From: Ditylenchus dipsaci
Taxonomy: Eukaryota; Nematoda; Chromadorea; Rhabditida; Anguinidae
Direction: 5' to 3'
Assembly (NCBI GenBank): GCA_004194705.1
Contig: SADC01000312.1
Coordinates: 186,001-250,000, forward strand
DNA: 64,000 nucleotides
Shown here: positions 12,801-23,669 of the stretch, piece after piece
Layout of the letters: the number at the start of each line of letters is the position of its first letter
How positions within the stretch are numbered: the first letter of the stretch is position 1
Notes under the pieces: model-generated
The model's database searches: none
What the model saw: the letters and a program-made list of their open reading frames with translations, nothing else
What the model was told of the DNA's origin: nothing
Translations under genes and position numbers: made by a program

Positions 12801-14540
12801 CCGGTTCCTGCACACCCGGTTCTCGGTTCGGGTAATTTTCCCAAAATAGCTCCGGTTCGGTTCGGTTCCCGGTTCGGGTACCCGACCGCGTCCAACCCTA
12901 CTTTCATTGATAGGAAACGACTTTTTTATCGTTTCTAGAGTATAAAAATAACGCAGGAGGCGTTCAATCTAGCGTTGTGAAATGGAAAGTTTTCCGGACA
13001 GAAAAAACGCGGAAAGTTTCCTAAAGAACGGAAAGAAATAAAATCAAAATAATGTATGTTGTAAATTTTTTTCGTATTGCTTTTGCATTTTCTCTAATTT
13101 ACGGCTGTTTTGTTACAGATGTCAGGTAGAAAGCTAACTTGGAGCTAAAATTACTTCATGAAACGTGAAGATGTTATCAGCGGGAAGAAAGCGGTCGCCG
13201 GCTACTGCAAGTTATGCAACTCAAATTGCGATGGTTTTGATCAATAGTCTAGCTCGGGATCATGTCTAAGGTCGCGATTTGGGTTGTTCTTGAAATTTTT
13301 TTTAAACACTGACTAACTTCCCGTTGAAGGTAATGACTGAGTGGGCGCTTTGGCTATCTGACACTAGTGTCTTGTTGGTGAATGAGCGGCGGTATGCGTG
13401 AAAATGTCACTCGATGGATGCACTCACTTGGTGGAAGGCTTTTTTATCGGAAACTCTATTATGCAAAATCGTCGAGATGCTCGACAACATCCCGATCACT
13501 GCTGCCCTGACAGAAATCAACTGGTCTCTGCGAGGCGGAATTCACACGAAGCTTCGAAAGAGGTTTGCTTTTAGTTGTTTGACTGACAGGTTCTTATGGT
13601 TACTATAGGATGAAGGTGGGCACGGCTTCACAAGCACAATCTGACGTTATAGAATGCAGACCTCTTTAAGAAAGCGCGTGTGGAACAGCAGATCAAAGAA
13701 ACGGAAACAAAAATCGAAGAACCGATTCAAGCTAATGATGAGTTCGATCAATTTGATGTATTTATGCCTGACTTAAGTTCAATTGTTATGTTTTTTGCTG
13801 AAATAAAGGTTGAAAACCCCATCTAGTTACTAGGTGGATTGAGCATTTTTGTCCATTTATGTCCAAATTTGTCCATTTCTGTCCGGAAAACTTACCGATT
13901 CTTTTCTGTACGGACAATTTCACAACCCTACAACCCACAGTTAACCAGGAAGGGGCTTTCGCAAGTGCACAAGTTCCGAAACTTGCGGACACATGAAATT
14001 CAGGCCATTTAACCTATGTTCAGTGCGAAACAGACTTAGGCTGGACTAGTTGATGGTTAAAATGTTAGAACTAATTAAAAATTGATTGAATTTTTTTTAT
14101 AAATATGAAAGTTAAGATACGAAGAGAAAAATAATTTAAAAAATATATAAGCGGAGTTTAAACCAGTAAGGTCTATCTATCGATTAAAAACGTTAAAAAA
14201 ATTAAGCAATGCCATAAAAAACATACACGTATCCTTCTTGGTCGAAATTGATTTTAGCCACTGTGCTCAACGATTTCATAATCAGTTTTTTAGGAGCCTC
14301 TTGTTCGGTTTGTGAACTTCTCAGAACTGGCTTCCTGAACTTTTTGAATTTGGCATCGTGCTTCATCAATTTAATCACTTGACTTTGAGCTTTTTGCCTG
14401 GGTCGGAAAACTTTGTTCATCAGTAGCTCTTCTTGTTCATACTCATTACCTGCAGCATTTTTAGCTTCTTCAAATTTAGTAAACAAATAGAGTAGCAAAG
14501 CAATCAGCCCTAGGCTGGAAGTCGAAAAAAAGTTTCGCAT
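6804..14540 (-). CDS. Gene C: six-exon, secreted-looking member of an unrecognised family
   Basis: I do not recognise the protein. Exons (minus strand) are 14540-14227, 9939-9782, 9669-9521, 8182-7981, 7933-7698 and 7158-6804. Exon 1 is a 104-codon open frame starting MRNFFSTSSLGLIALLLYLF, a clear signal peptide or anchor, followed by a Lys/Arg-rich segment. It ends at a GTATGT donor in phase 2, and the acceptor before FLCWPYEP at 9939 is also phase 2. Later landmarks are YMFEEPPK (exon 3), GGACCKL (exon 4), SKCYFAW (exon 5), and LRQLVYVCYG with terminal GYPSADDDKDC (exon 6). Each has a counterpart in genes A and B. Frame breaks lie near 9804-9808, 8098-8109, 7800-7830 and 7045-7049. Intron 1 is 4.3 kb and full of transposons. 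Exon homology is well supported; a functional state is not proven because of the breaks. Confidence 0.68.
7219..7466. mobile_element. CCGTAAATCCTCTAATATAAGACCCC hairpin MITE, inside a gene C intron
   Basis: TA-bounded terminal repeats CCGTAAATCCTCTAATATAA and TTATATTAGAGGATTTACGG enclose an inner inverted pair (TGTGTTTTTGAC / TGTCAAAAACACA). Same family as the elements at 8374-8618 and 31369-31614. The TA duplication points to the Tc1/mariner/pogo group. Confidence 0.8.
8374..8618. mobile_element. CCGTATTTTCTGTAATAAACGCCCCCC hairpin MITE, inside a gene C intron
   Basis: Almost a perfect 245-bp palindrome bounded by TA. Outer arms carry CCGTATTTTCTGTAATAAAC plus a C-run, inner arms carry CGTGTTCTTGGCATTGTGTT, and the centre is CTCATCTCACTGGCTACAAA. 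The centre sequence is shared with the copy at 31369-31614. Confidence 0.85.
9095..9245. repeat. Imperfect inverted repeat in intron 8183-9520 of gene C
   Basis: GGTACGGACTCGATAGGAGC with GTGTTTTGCGGGT on the left pairs with GCAAAACACAGCTCCTATCG and AGTTCGTACTCG on the right. CTCCGAAGTTTGGAG / CTCCAAACTTCGG pair near the centre. A G-run precedes it at 9060-9070. Non-coding hairpin element, family unknown. Confidence 0.6.
10247..10550. mobile_element. pogo/Tigger-like MITE in intron 1 of gene C
   Basis: The ends CAGTCAACCCTCGATCAACCGG and CCGGTTTATCGAGGATTGACTG are bounded by TA. This CAGT-C-A terminal form with TA duplication is characteristic of pogo-group elements. Related copies lie at 11847-11940, 26822-26950, 32957-33062, 39929-40105 and about 42410-42596. 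Confidence 0.78.
10551..10847. other. Intron 1 of gene C, no recognisable element
   Basis: AT-rich, low-complexity DNA. I see no repeat, RNA gene or coding exon in it. Confidence 0.4.
10856..11126. mobile_element. hAT-type MITE with perfect 8-bp target duplication
   Basis: Arms of about 100 bp, from CAGTGTTCTCAATAGTCAG to CTGACTATTGAGAACACTG, built largely of CTGACAGTCAGAA-type subrepeats. The 8-bp duplication GTGGAGAC flanks it at 10848-10855 and 11127-11134. An 8-bp duplication with CAG..CTG ends fits the hAT superfamily. Confidence 0.82.
11320..11670. repeat. Nested hairpin: outer inverted repeat around a CCGTAT MITE
   Basis: The outer arms GCAAGGATTCGGGTTT...ATCGTTTTTAAGAAATGATAT and ATATCATTTTTAAAAAACGATCGG...TCCGAATCCTTGCAATAT are inverted. 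Within them, 11502-11604 is a TA-bounded CCGTATCTATTCTAATAGAA / TTCT..AATAAATACGG MITE, so one element has inserted near the centre of another hairpin. Confidence 0.65.
11672..12900. mobile_element. Non-autonomous hAT element with nested insertions
   Basis: The ends TAGGGTTGGACGCGGTCGGG and CCCGACCGCGTCCAACCCTA are flanked by GTTTCATT (11664-11671) and CTTTCATT (12901-12908), an 8-bp duplication with one mismatch. The sub-termini are rich in CGGTTC..GGTACC motifs. Nested inside are a pogo-type end (11847-11940) and a second hairpin at about 12397-12620 whose arms carry GCTCGAGCAGATTGG. The short frames inside are repeat translations, not genes. Confidence 0.78.
12970..13930 (+). mobile_element. 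Decayed autonomous hAT element
   Basis: The ends TAGCGTTGTGAAATGGAAAG and AATTTCACAACCCTA are inverted, with GTTTTCCGGACAGAAA repeated near both termini. The interior preserves scraps of a hAT transposase (next entry). No target duplication was found, so one or both borders are eroded. Confidence 0.68.
13148..13780 (+). pseudogene. hAT transposase relic (BED-finger and C-terminal dimerisation scraps)
   Basis: Near 13155-13240 a frame reads YFMKREDV...AVAGYCKLCNSN, matching the aromatic lead-in and C-x-x-C of a BED zinc finger. Near 13480-13570 another frame reads TAALTEINWSLRGGIHTKLR, matching the hAT C-terminal E-x-x-W-S...IHTK-x-R block. A short acidic tail follows. The middle catalytic region is absent and the frames are broken, so this is a fossil. 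Confidence 0.6.
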
Positions 14541-15228
14541 AGGTTGAATTGCTCAGCTTTGTTTTAGAAATATTTGGATCACAATTTTGTCAAGAGCAGC
14601 ACAGAGACAAAAGATAGTCAAAGTTAAAGGCTTATCACTTTTATAGGAAAGGACATTAATTGCATAATTAAGTATTACAGCTCCTAGTGTTATAGTAAAT
14701 AATCTTGTTTGCCTTTTCGATTCTTGGATGCCACGTATAAATGTTTATTAATTAGTTTTTAGTTGTCCGATTACACCACAAAAGCAATCCTGTAATACAA
14801 ATGCTTATGTAATTTAGTTTAAGCTTTGATCCGTCACTTTCACTACTGTATCTAATTATGCAATCCCAGAGCAGGCAACTGCTTTCTATGTCATTATTTG
14901 CAAGTGTTTCAGATTAAGTAAACAAACAATTCACAGGCTCCTTTAATGACCTTTTTGGTCTTAAACCAAAATTTTTTAGAATTTATTTATATGGAACTTT
15001 CAACTTGTTCCTACTTCGTTATTCCACACGGCGAAAATTTGTCGAATTGCCAAGAGAAGTTTACTAGAGTTTTTTCTCGATAACAAGAACTACGGACTGT
15101 ACGAAAAATTTGATACAATATAAAAAGCTATAATTTTTTATAGTCAGAATTTCGATCCAGAATAGCTTTGAAATTTTTTGTATAAAGTGTCCAAAATACA
15201 ATTTTCGTTACTATTCCATTGTAAACCC
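14541..15228. other. Upstream flank of gene C
   Basis: About 690 bp of AT-rich DNA 5' of the gene C start codon. The promoter should lie here, but I see no element I can support beyond generic AT-rich motifs. Confidence 0.35.
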
Positions 15229-15445
15229 CAGGAAAGCGGGTATAGGTACCAGAAAAGTTGGTAGGTGAGCCAGGAGAGTGGGTATAGATACCAGGAGAGA
15301 GAGAGTACTACTCACTGAGAAGAGGTACCAGGAGAGTGGGCAGGTGAACGAGGAGAGTAAGTAGATCAGCCAGTAGAGTGGGTAAGTGTGACCGAGAGTA
15401 GGTAGGTGAGCCATAAGAATGGGTTGGGGCGCCGGGAGGGTGAGA
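15229..15445. repeat. Degenerate minisatellite, about 20-bp unit
   Basis: Roughly ten imperfect copies of a CCAGGAGAGTGGGTAGGTGAG-like unit. The open frame on the minus strand (TLLAHLPTFL-type residues) is a by-product of the repeat. Similar GG-TA-GG-rich arrays recur in the palindrome arms at 55975-56040. Confidence 0.7.
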
Positions 15446-15589
15446 AATTATGAGTTTTACAAAAGTGGATGGGAGTGTCAGGAGAGAAAATAAGATAGAT
15501 CAAGTAAGCTTAGGAGCTAATTCATTATAAAAGCACGGACCTGTATTGAGTCTTTTTGAGTTTTTGCAATTTTTTTGGAATCTTCGAAA

Positions 15590-15721
15590 TATTTTACTCC
15601 ACGCGTCGAGTCGAACGTCGAAAATTTTGACGCGTCGAGTCGAGTCGAACGTCGAAAGTCGAAATTTTTCGACTTTTGGACATGAAAAGTCGATTTCGAC
15701 GCGTCGAGTCGACAACCCTAG
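15590..15721. repeat. hAT-like terminal fragment, CGACGCGTCGAGTCGA-rich
   Basis: Dense GTCGAGTCGA/ACGCGTCGA subrepeats end in GTCGACAACCCTAG, whose reverse complement begins TAGGGTTGTCGAC. That start resembles the TAGGGTTG ends of the hAT elements at 11.7 and 12.4 kb. Only one end is present. Confidence 0.5.
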
Positions 15722-16278
15722 TGTTGAAGTATGGACCTTTACAATAAAAAATATAACTAAAAATTTAGATTTTTTTCAATTTTTCAAAATTTTTCCATTT
15801 TTTCAGAAACATTTTTTTGTAAACACCGTATCTTGACAACTTTGTCGAAAAAATTCTGTTAATTGAACAATGCAGTTCTCAAGCAGCGCTTCGACATAGT
15901 GCAAAAAAGTGCTGCAGCGCTTACAGATAAATCGAAATATTAATTCAAAAGAGCTGTCACCTGGTCAAAAATATTCGAATTATCAAAAACGTTTTTTTCA
16001 CAAGGAAAAAGTTTGTTATCGAAAAACCAAAACGTTGGTTTTCAATCGCAAGGTAAAAGCTTTTAAACAAGCATAGGCTTTCTAAAATGTGTCTGACTGA
16101 AAACATTTAAAATTTAACATTTAAATAAATTTAAAATTTAACATTTAAAACATACTAAAGCAATGTTAGTCTAAAAAAATAACCCTGTAGAAATAGCAGA
16201 TTTGCCATAATAATGCTTCCAATTGGGTTTTCGGTGACACATGTTAAGTGCGTCAAGATATAAAGACACATGTGTTGA

Positions 16279-16920
16279 AATGGCGGTAGGACAAAAAGCC
16301 ACTTTTTGGCTTTTTGACCGCGGCCAAAAAGTTAATTTTAAATTTTTCGTTTTTCGGTTTTTCGATTATCATGAATCAGGAACAGGCAATTTAGGAGTTA
16401 CTTTTCGGTCATGATGCTACTTTAAAAGATGATAATCCAGAAAAATAACTTCTTAATTGCCTATTCCAGACTCATGCTAATCGAAAGGCTGTACCTCATT
16501 TCGTAACGCGCCATTTCGTAACGTGTTTATTTTGTAACATGTTCAGTTAGTAACGGGCTGATTTCGTAATGAGCTAATTTCGTAACAAATGGTTTTGTAA
16601 CGCGAGATTTTGTAACAAATTTTTTCGTAATGCGAGATTTCGTAACAAACATTTTCGTAACGCAAAATTTGCTTTCTGGAATTCTCTAATTTAGCGATTA
16701 TATTATTTTTTCTTCATTTTTTTTTAAATTTCTTTAACTAACTCTAACCATACAATTTCCATCACATCCATTCTGTATTTAAGTGTAACCACCGTATTGA
16801 GTGCACTCACAGCCCAACATACTTTACACATCTCGAAAAGCCAAAAAAATGAAACATTAAAAATTGGCTTTTTGGCCGCGGTCAAAATGCCAAAAAGAGG
16901 CTTTTCGTGCTACCGCCATT
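16279..16920. mobile_element. Element with AATGGCGGTAG ends and an internal TTTCGTAAC array
   Basis: The inverted termini AATGGCGGTAGGACAAAAAGCC / GGCTTTTCGTGCTACCGCCATT extend through a TTTTGACCGCGGCCAAAAAG inner pair. Inside, 16497-16670 is an imperfect tandem array of ATTTCGTAACGCG. No target duplication was recognised and no coding sequence is present. Confidence 0.68.
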
Positions 16921-17649
16921 AAACGATTTAAACAACTTCAGTGTTTGTTCAGAAATTCAAAACTTCCTATACGCATCGCCTAGGTCACAGGTTGAATACC
17001 ACTGGCTGATAAGCTTTCTTTTTGACGTCCTTTAATTTACAAATTTTGTGTCAAAATGATCCTCGCACTGTCACACTCACACTATCCAATAAGACTATGA
17101 GCACAGGCTTTCAAAGCTATCGGAGCTTGTATCTAGGCTAAACAAGGCCAAATTTCAAATCGATTGTTTTCGAGCTTTTTTCTTTGACTGCGTTGGTTGA
17201 TATTTTTCGAATTTTTTCTACAAGTCACACTTTTCATATACTAAAATGTAGCCAAAATTCTGGTCTTTTAATTGATTGTGGTTTTCAATTGAGGTATCAT
17301 ATAGAGAAAAAAATGAGTCTTGATTAAAATTCAAAAAACATTCAACAAGGCCCAACTCCTTGCCATTCCACCTAGGGCTGTGCTTAACTCTTCAGTATTA
17401 TTTTTGGACTGACGTTTATATGATCATTTACAACCTTATACTCAAAATGTAGCTCTACTTCCTGGCGTCATTTTCAGTTTATGGTTGTGAATAATCATTT
17501 TGATTAAATTGCAAAAAACGTCAGTTCAAATGAGGTTAACCGTCGTTACAGTTTAAAGTTAAGATAAAACGTTCTGGAAATAAAAAGTGAGAATAATTGA
17601 TGAGTCAAATAGTATGATACAAATGATTAATCGTCTGGGTAACACTTTA

Positions 17650-17990
17650 CTTGGCACACCCCTGACTCTGGATGCATGGAGGGGGATTAGAGTTGAGATG
17701 CGCGCACTCACTTACCTTAGACACAAATCACTAGAAAGTGACTCTGGATGCATGGAAGGGGCTTGGAGTTGAGATGCGCACACCGATATACCTTGGACAC
17801 AATTCACTTGCAAGTGACTCTACGGAGTATATAGCACAAGCGGCATGCTTTGATGTATAAAAGTACTACTTACATGGAGGGGCTTGGGGCTTGGAGTTGA
17901 GATGCGCACACCACATACCTTAGACACAAATCACTCGAAGTGAATCTGGATGCATGAAAAACATGCATACCAGAGTTTATTTATGCGGTA
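17650..17990. repeat. Cluster of three truncated GACTCTGGATGCAT hairpin repeats
   Basis: Three successive fragments carry GTTGAGATGCGC, ACCTTAGACACAAATCACT and GTGACTCTGGATGCAT in order. The last ends with GCATGCATACCAGAGTTTATTTATGCGG. This is the same family as the complete copy at 40685-40930. Confidence 0.65.
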
Positions 17991-17999
17991 GGCTCTTCT

Positions 18000-19190
18000 T
18001 TTTCAAAAAAACACAACAGGGGGACCAAGGCATATTTTTTTTCGAGTGCCACACCAACACATATAGAGCCAAATCTTTTATTGAACATAAATATACACAT
18101 AACACTCAAGCATCATTCTCCAACAAACATTGACAATTTTGCAGAAATAAAAATATTCGTAAAAAAATCGCCTCCGAAAAAAATCGCCCTTTGAGTCCGC
18201 CAAATGCGGAGCACGATCAAGACGAACATAAAAGTGAAGTACAAAATCGGTATTTGAAAAAGCAGTAAAACAGTGACAGAAGGATACCTGGTTTGGAATT
18301 TTACTAGTCGATTTTTTGAAAAATTGAGAGTACAATATATCAAATGCTCAGCGTGAAAAACGCAACAGAAATGCTGCGAAAATCACAAGACAAAAAGAAA
18401 ATATCACATTATTCAAGATACAAAATTTTTAGAGCAATTTATATACCGAAATATAGCCTATACATTCAGAAACCAGGAAAGTCAGACTGATTTTTGTAAG
18501 GCTAGAATTTTCGTAATTAGAGACTGTTTGCAGCAAACAACTGGCATTTCCCCGAGTGAAAATAGGGGTTTTTGCGTTTCCCATCTAACTTTTGTATAAA
18601 ACACTTTGTATTTTCAAACACTTTTTTGTATACTTCCTTGGTACCAAAATGCAGCAAATTTACTCCTCTATCTCGTCTAAGGTTTACTTTAGCAATTTAT
18701 TGTCCAAAAAATTGGCGTAATATCAATTAAGTCAAATTAATAGAAGAAAAATTTCGGAAATATTCACGAAAATTTCTTCTACTTTTGAAATTCGTTATGT
18801 TTATCGGGCAAGTGATATCTTATTAAAAAGCGCTGAATGTGGTGAGTTTTTGATGATAAAATTACACAAGTTAAAAAATGTTAAAATCAGAAGTGCTGGA
18901 TAAAATATTCTAAAAAACAGCTATTTTTCAAACTTTTGGCTTTGGCGCCAAATTTTGCTAATGCACTAAAGTGCAGTTTTTGAGGGCCGTGCCCCCCCCT
19001 CCTAAATCAACTTTCATAAAAAGTTTCACCATACACCCTACATAGACCTAAAACGGCCTCAGCAGTTCAAAAAGGCCATTATTTGTAAGTTCTGCTCAAT
19101 AAAAAATTGAGTTTTATTCATTTTGAAATTTCGATTTTGCCTGTTGTATTAGCTTTTTCAGCATGCGAGTTGGCGAAATAAATCTCTAAA
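18000..19190. other. Intergenic AT-rich DNA, nothing recognised
   Basis: Overlapping open frames near 18078-18343 have no recognisable domain and low-complexity composition. I see no exon signals or repeats worth naming in the rest. Confidence 0.4.
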
Positions 19191-19350
19191 TGCATTTTTG
19201 GTCAAGAGTCTTGCTCGGAATTATGTCTAAGGTAAGTGAGTGTGTGCATCCCTGACTTTCAAGTCCCCTGAGCCACCTTCGGGGCAGCATCACTCGAAAG
19301 TGACTCTAGATGCACGAAAAGCATGCATACCAGAGTTTATTTATGTGATA
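19190..19350. repeat. GACTCTGGATGCAT hairpin repeat, shortened copy
   Basis: Has the GTCTAAGGTAAGTGAGTG left block, a shortened CCCCTGAG...TTCGGGG centre, and a right block of CACTCGAAAGTGACTCTAGATGCA plus CATACCAGAGTTTATTTATG. Confidence 0.65.
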
Positions 19351-19699
19351 GGGCCCAGTATCGAGAACCAGATTAAACATCTTTCTTATTGATCAAAACT
19401 GCCCTATTTCGGTCTAATTCCATCCCGATACAGCCTCAAATCTTTTTAAAAATGGTCATAAAGCTTACTTTTGGGTAGTCCCAGAACTTAATTTTTCACG
19501 GACCAGAACTTAAAGATAATGTCTTTTACGAGCTTCCGAGGTGATTTTAGGTCGATATAGGGTGTTTGTGATTATTGCCACTTCTACACTACACTTGATC
19601 AAAAAAGCTTCAGTTATTGATATAAAAATATAGAAAAAATAAATAGGAAAACTTCAATTAACAAAGCTTTAGTTAGTTTGTGAGTCAGCGAACAATGAT

Positions 19700-20970
19700 T
19701 GTTCAACAGCGTTATTTTGTTTAACACTCGAACACGCGAGCAGCACTTTAGGTCCGTTGCAATCAGAATTTCATGGTGATCATTTTTAATAAATACACTA
19801 TGGGTGGTTGGATATTCGAAAGTCCGGTGAAAACGCTATTTTAAAATTTTCAAATTTTCGAAATTTTATTACGTTCAAGTCCATTTATCTAAGTCATTTT
19901 ATAATCGACTGCCAACAAATCATGACTTGTTCGATGAAGAATGAAAAGAGCTTTCTATTGATATATCGTTTAGACATTTACGTGTTTAAAATTTCTGATT
20001 TTCGGGCAAAAGAAAAAATCATGTCATTTTTCAAAAACCGTTGTTGTCACTTGGAAATGCAAAATAGGTGTGTCAAGGCGGTTCGTTCGGTTGTTGTTAT
20101 ACATCATTCTACAGAGCAAGAAAAACTGCACCACATATAGCTTCGAAGAAATTGAAAATACGAGTTTTAGAGTGTGAAGCAAAAGTCCAAAGAAAATCAA
20201 AAATTTATCCTAAAACCATTTTGACGTGAAACTCTGTCTTTTCTAGTCAAACTAACATATCTGACGCCGGATTCGTGTTTAGCGTAGTCAAATTGCTTAT
20301 AAAAATGCTCTTTAAAGTAGAAATATACTTTCAAATTTTGAATTCCGCTCAAGACAATAAATATTTAAATTAAAAAATTTTATATTTTTTTAAGGATTCA
20401 AATACTTTTCGTCTTGAGCGGAATTCAAAATTTGAAAGTATATTTCTACTTTAAAGAGCATTTTTATAAGCAATTTGACTACGCTAAACACGAATCCAGC
20501 GTCAGATATGTTAGTTTGACTAGAAAAGACAGAGTTTCACGTCAAAATGGTTTTAGGATAAATTTTTTGATTTTCTTTGGACTTTTGCTTCACACTCTAA
20601 AACTCGTATTTTCAATTTCTTCGAAGCTATATGTGGTGCAGTTTTTCTTGCTCTGTAGAATGATGTATAACAACAACATAACGAACCGCCTTGACACACC
20701 TATTTTTGCATTTCCAAGTGACAAAACGGTTTTTGAAAATGTCATGATTTGTTGGCAGTCGATTATAAAATGACTTGGATAAATGGACTTGAACGTAATA
20801 AAAATTTCAAAAATTTGAAATTTTTAAATAGTTTTTACCGGACTTTCGAATATCCAACCACCCATAGTGTATTTATTAAAAATGATCACCATGAAATTCT
20901 GATTGCAACGAACATAAAGTGCCGCTCGCGTGTTCGAGTGTTAAAAATTCTGTTTTATGCGCAACGAGTG
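19700..20970. repeat. 1.2-kb diverged palindrome (long foldback)
   Basis: The left arm starts around CACTCGAACACGCGAGC (about 19723) and the right arm ends at GCTCGCGTGTTCGAGTG. The inner arms AATTCCGCTCAAGAC (20341-20355) and GTCTTGAGCGGAATT (20411-20425) flank a 55-bp AT loop. Arms differ by substitutions, and the left arm carries about 100 bp extra near 19925-20022. The long frames in both arms are mirror translations, not genes. The inner CCGCTC(A/G)AGAC hairpin also occurs at 70-140 and near 40270. Confidence 0.8.
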
Positions 20971-21009
20971 AGTCAGTCCACTGTCGAATTTTTCACAATT
21001 CTGAATTAT

Positions 21010-22740
21010 CAACTAGTGTAGCCCAGCGCTTCTTCACGATTCCAGATCAAACGAGTTTCACAACACTAGAACGTATAACCTGTATTGATCTTCTATGAGG
21101 GATTAATTTTCAACCCCTGAAAATTTGTAAATCAAAAATGGCCTTAATTTTAAAATCCTAGTCCAAAAAAATAAGGAGTGGGGAATTACTAGAGATGTTT
21201 GATTAATAGAGGTTATACGCTAACTAACTTATATAATTTTTTAGCAAGAAGTCTTAATATTTTTACTTTGAATACAAATAAAAATAAAAAAAAATTTTGA
21301 GCATTTCGAAAGTAAAAGAAGTGTCCCTCGCCCATTCAAATGTCGGAAATGCCGCAGCATTTTCAAATCACGGTCTTTTGAAGGCTCGTTCAAAATGGTT
21401 AGACTCGGAGTTGGAAGTTAAAAACATTTTTATCGCTCCTATCTATCTCATAAAATCAGTATAAGATAAACATATAAATTTTGGTTTAATAATTGTTAAA
21501 CTGTTTCAATTCAAAAACAGTTAATAAACTACCGTTTGTTCATTACATCAACTGTTACTCCAAAAGTTCTTGCCGACTTTTCCAAATCATTTTTAATCAT
21601 TGAAATTCATGTACTTTTTGTGTTGAATAAATAAAAAGATAACAATAAATAACAACATACCGTATTTGCTCAAATAACATTAGAGAGTGGCTTATTATCT
21701 TTTAATATACGGCTTTCACAAATTTTTGAAAATTTGGTATTCTTCACATGTTTCAATTTTTGGAAAAGTGTTCCGCTATGTTTCACACGTTCGGTTTTCA
21801 AAGCTACAAGCCAAAACAGAACCCAGCCAAACGGCCAAGGACAGCCATAGTTAGGATGACATGGAATTAGACATCGTTGGATGTTTTGCGAATTTTAGTT
21901 CTATCTAAATGAAAACCTATAGTCTTGGCCACATTTTGGTGTATGAAACGTGTGACTTGTAAAAAAGTCAGAAAATATCAATCAAAACGACTAAAAAACA
22001 CTCAAAAACAATCGATGTGGTCTTAGCATGTCTAAGCCTGTTAATCAGCTTCAGATATTGTGAAATCATGTTCTGATGATCTTGTTAGATAGCCAAGAGT
22101 GCTAGATTCTTTTGACACTGAAATTATGAATAAAAAAAGAATGGTCAAGCAGCTGGTAAATTTTAGTAAAATTTTCGGTTTTTTCCCACCGGTTGTGCGA
22201 CAAGTTGATAGAAATTTTCGGTAATAAATAGAGTTGGCCTCCCTCCCTCCCTTCCACCCCAAACTTAGTTGCAGGGTATGCCTGATTTTGCCTACCCAAA
22301 TCCCGAAATCCGAGGCAGGTACCTTTGGATACCTGCATATCAAGCTGGCTGACCTAAAAAATTTTCATTTTAATTCAAACATATGTAAAACCTTGCTAGC
22401 GATCCTGCTTGACAGGGTCTTTGAATTTGGGTACAAAGTTTGATTTTAATTTCAATCAATTTTAATCCTGTTGAACCTATTTACCCACACAATTTTGGGA
22501 GGAAAGATGATTTATTTTTATTTTTAACAAACTTTCATTTTACAGGCCAGTCAGGTGGATATCCTTTCAAATTAAACTGACATTTAACATCCGCCTGAGC
22601 CCAGGGTAGTAAAATGAGGTTTTGTATTTCTGTCCCGACACTTCTGCCCTATTTCCAAATTCTCTTATAATTTTCATATTATCCAAAGTTTTATTTTGAA
22701 GGCTGCAATATCTTAGGAATTATCGACCTAGAATTTTTTT
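21010..22740. other. Intergenic DNA with scattered repeat scraps
   Basis: A single CCGTATTTGCTCAAATAAC MITE end lies at about 21660. A block at 21890-22020 (GTGTGACTTGTAAAAAAGTC, AAACAATCGATGTGG) is an inverted, diverged match to 17150-17260. The open frames at 22041-22443 show no domain. Confidence 0.4.
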
Positions 22741-22949
22741 ATTGCGAGTACAACAATATTACAATAACAAATGTTTGATGACAATCAGAAACAAAAATCT
22801 TGAAATCATTAGATCAATCCAAATCATCCGCCTCTTGGTTTTTTTCCTGCTGATAGAATGCATCACCAATGCCCACTTGTACTTCATTAGCTTCTTGTTC
22901 CACCGGTGTTTCATACGGAACTTGTGCCATCCGGAAGCTGCTTGCCCAA

Positions 22950-23284
22950 AACACAAAGTGGAAACACAAAACCATTTATTTCTCAAGAACAACGGAAACC
23001 TAGATAATGTTCCTGAATGATGTTCACTTGATAACAAATATACCTGTTCGAATAGAGGCGGGGCGATCTCAAAGGTGCCATCGATGAATACTTTGCTTCT
23101 AACCATATGCATGCATTGCAATTTCGCGCCCGAAGATCAATACCCTGCCTGATATTGCTTCATCATAGCCGGAATCTGCCAGCAGCCATTTATCCGGATG
23201 CCTCACATTGATCGCTGGTATTCTCAGAACGATTGAGGAATTACTTGCTCGAATTTCTATCATGCTGACGTGCAAGAAGTTCAT
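22950..23284 (-). pseudogene. Mutator-like transposase relic (DGTF motif)
   Basis: On the minus strand a frame reads KVFIDGTFEIAPPLFEQVYLL, the first catalytic block of animal MULE-type transposases (F-x-DGTF-x-x-x-P-x-x-F-x-Q). Weaker hydrophobic and charged pieces follow (RFPLFLRNK). The upstream frame 23099-23284 may be the preceding segment in another frame. No inverted ends were located, so this is an isolated relic. It complements the SHED/ADG fragment at 4811-5215 but need not be the same element. Confidence 0.6.
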
Positions 23285-23669
23285 CCGTCTAAAAAATTAC
23301 ATAAAGAAAACAGCAAATAATCAAACCATTGTACCTGGCGATTACAGCTGACAACTGGTTCCAGAGCAGGTTTGATAGGCGCAAGAAAAAAGCTACTATT
23401 TCGATAAACAAAAGCCATGACTGAAACAAACTAAATATGATATGGTTGCTCACTCAATACGATAAAACAGAGCAAAAAAATTCATGCAACAATTTAAAAC
23501 TTATAAGAAATTTGGAAATATGACAGAAGTGTCGGGAAAGAAAAGTCCGGAAAAGAACTGTCCGGGAAAAAAATGTGCGGGAAAGAAGTGACTGGTTCCC
23601 GTTCAACGAGACAAAAATGTGTCCATTAACTATTAATAGGTCATTGTTAAATATGTTTAGTGATTTTAA

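Noticed and set aside
20414..21021. Two open frames of 119 and 90 residues
   Set aside because: They lie in the arm of the 20-kb palindrome, have mirror counterparts at 19808-20140, and show no domain or coding bias.
22041..22443. Overlapping 78-100-residue frames on both strands
   Set aside because: No domain, no splice-site framing, and overlapping frames on opposite strands with simple composition.
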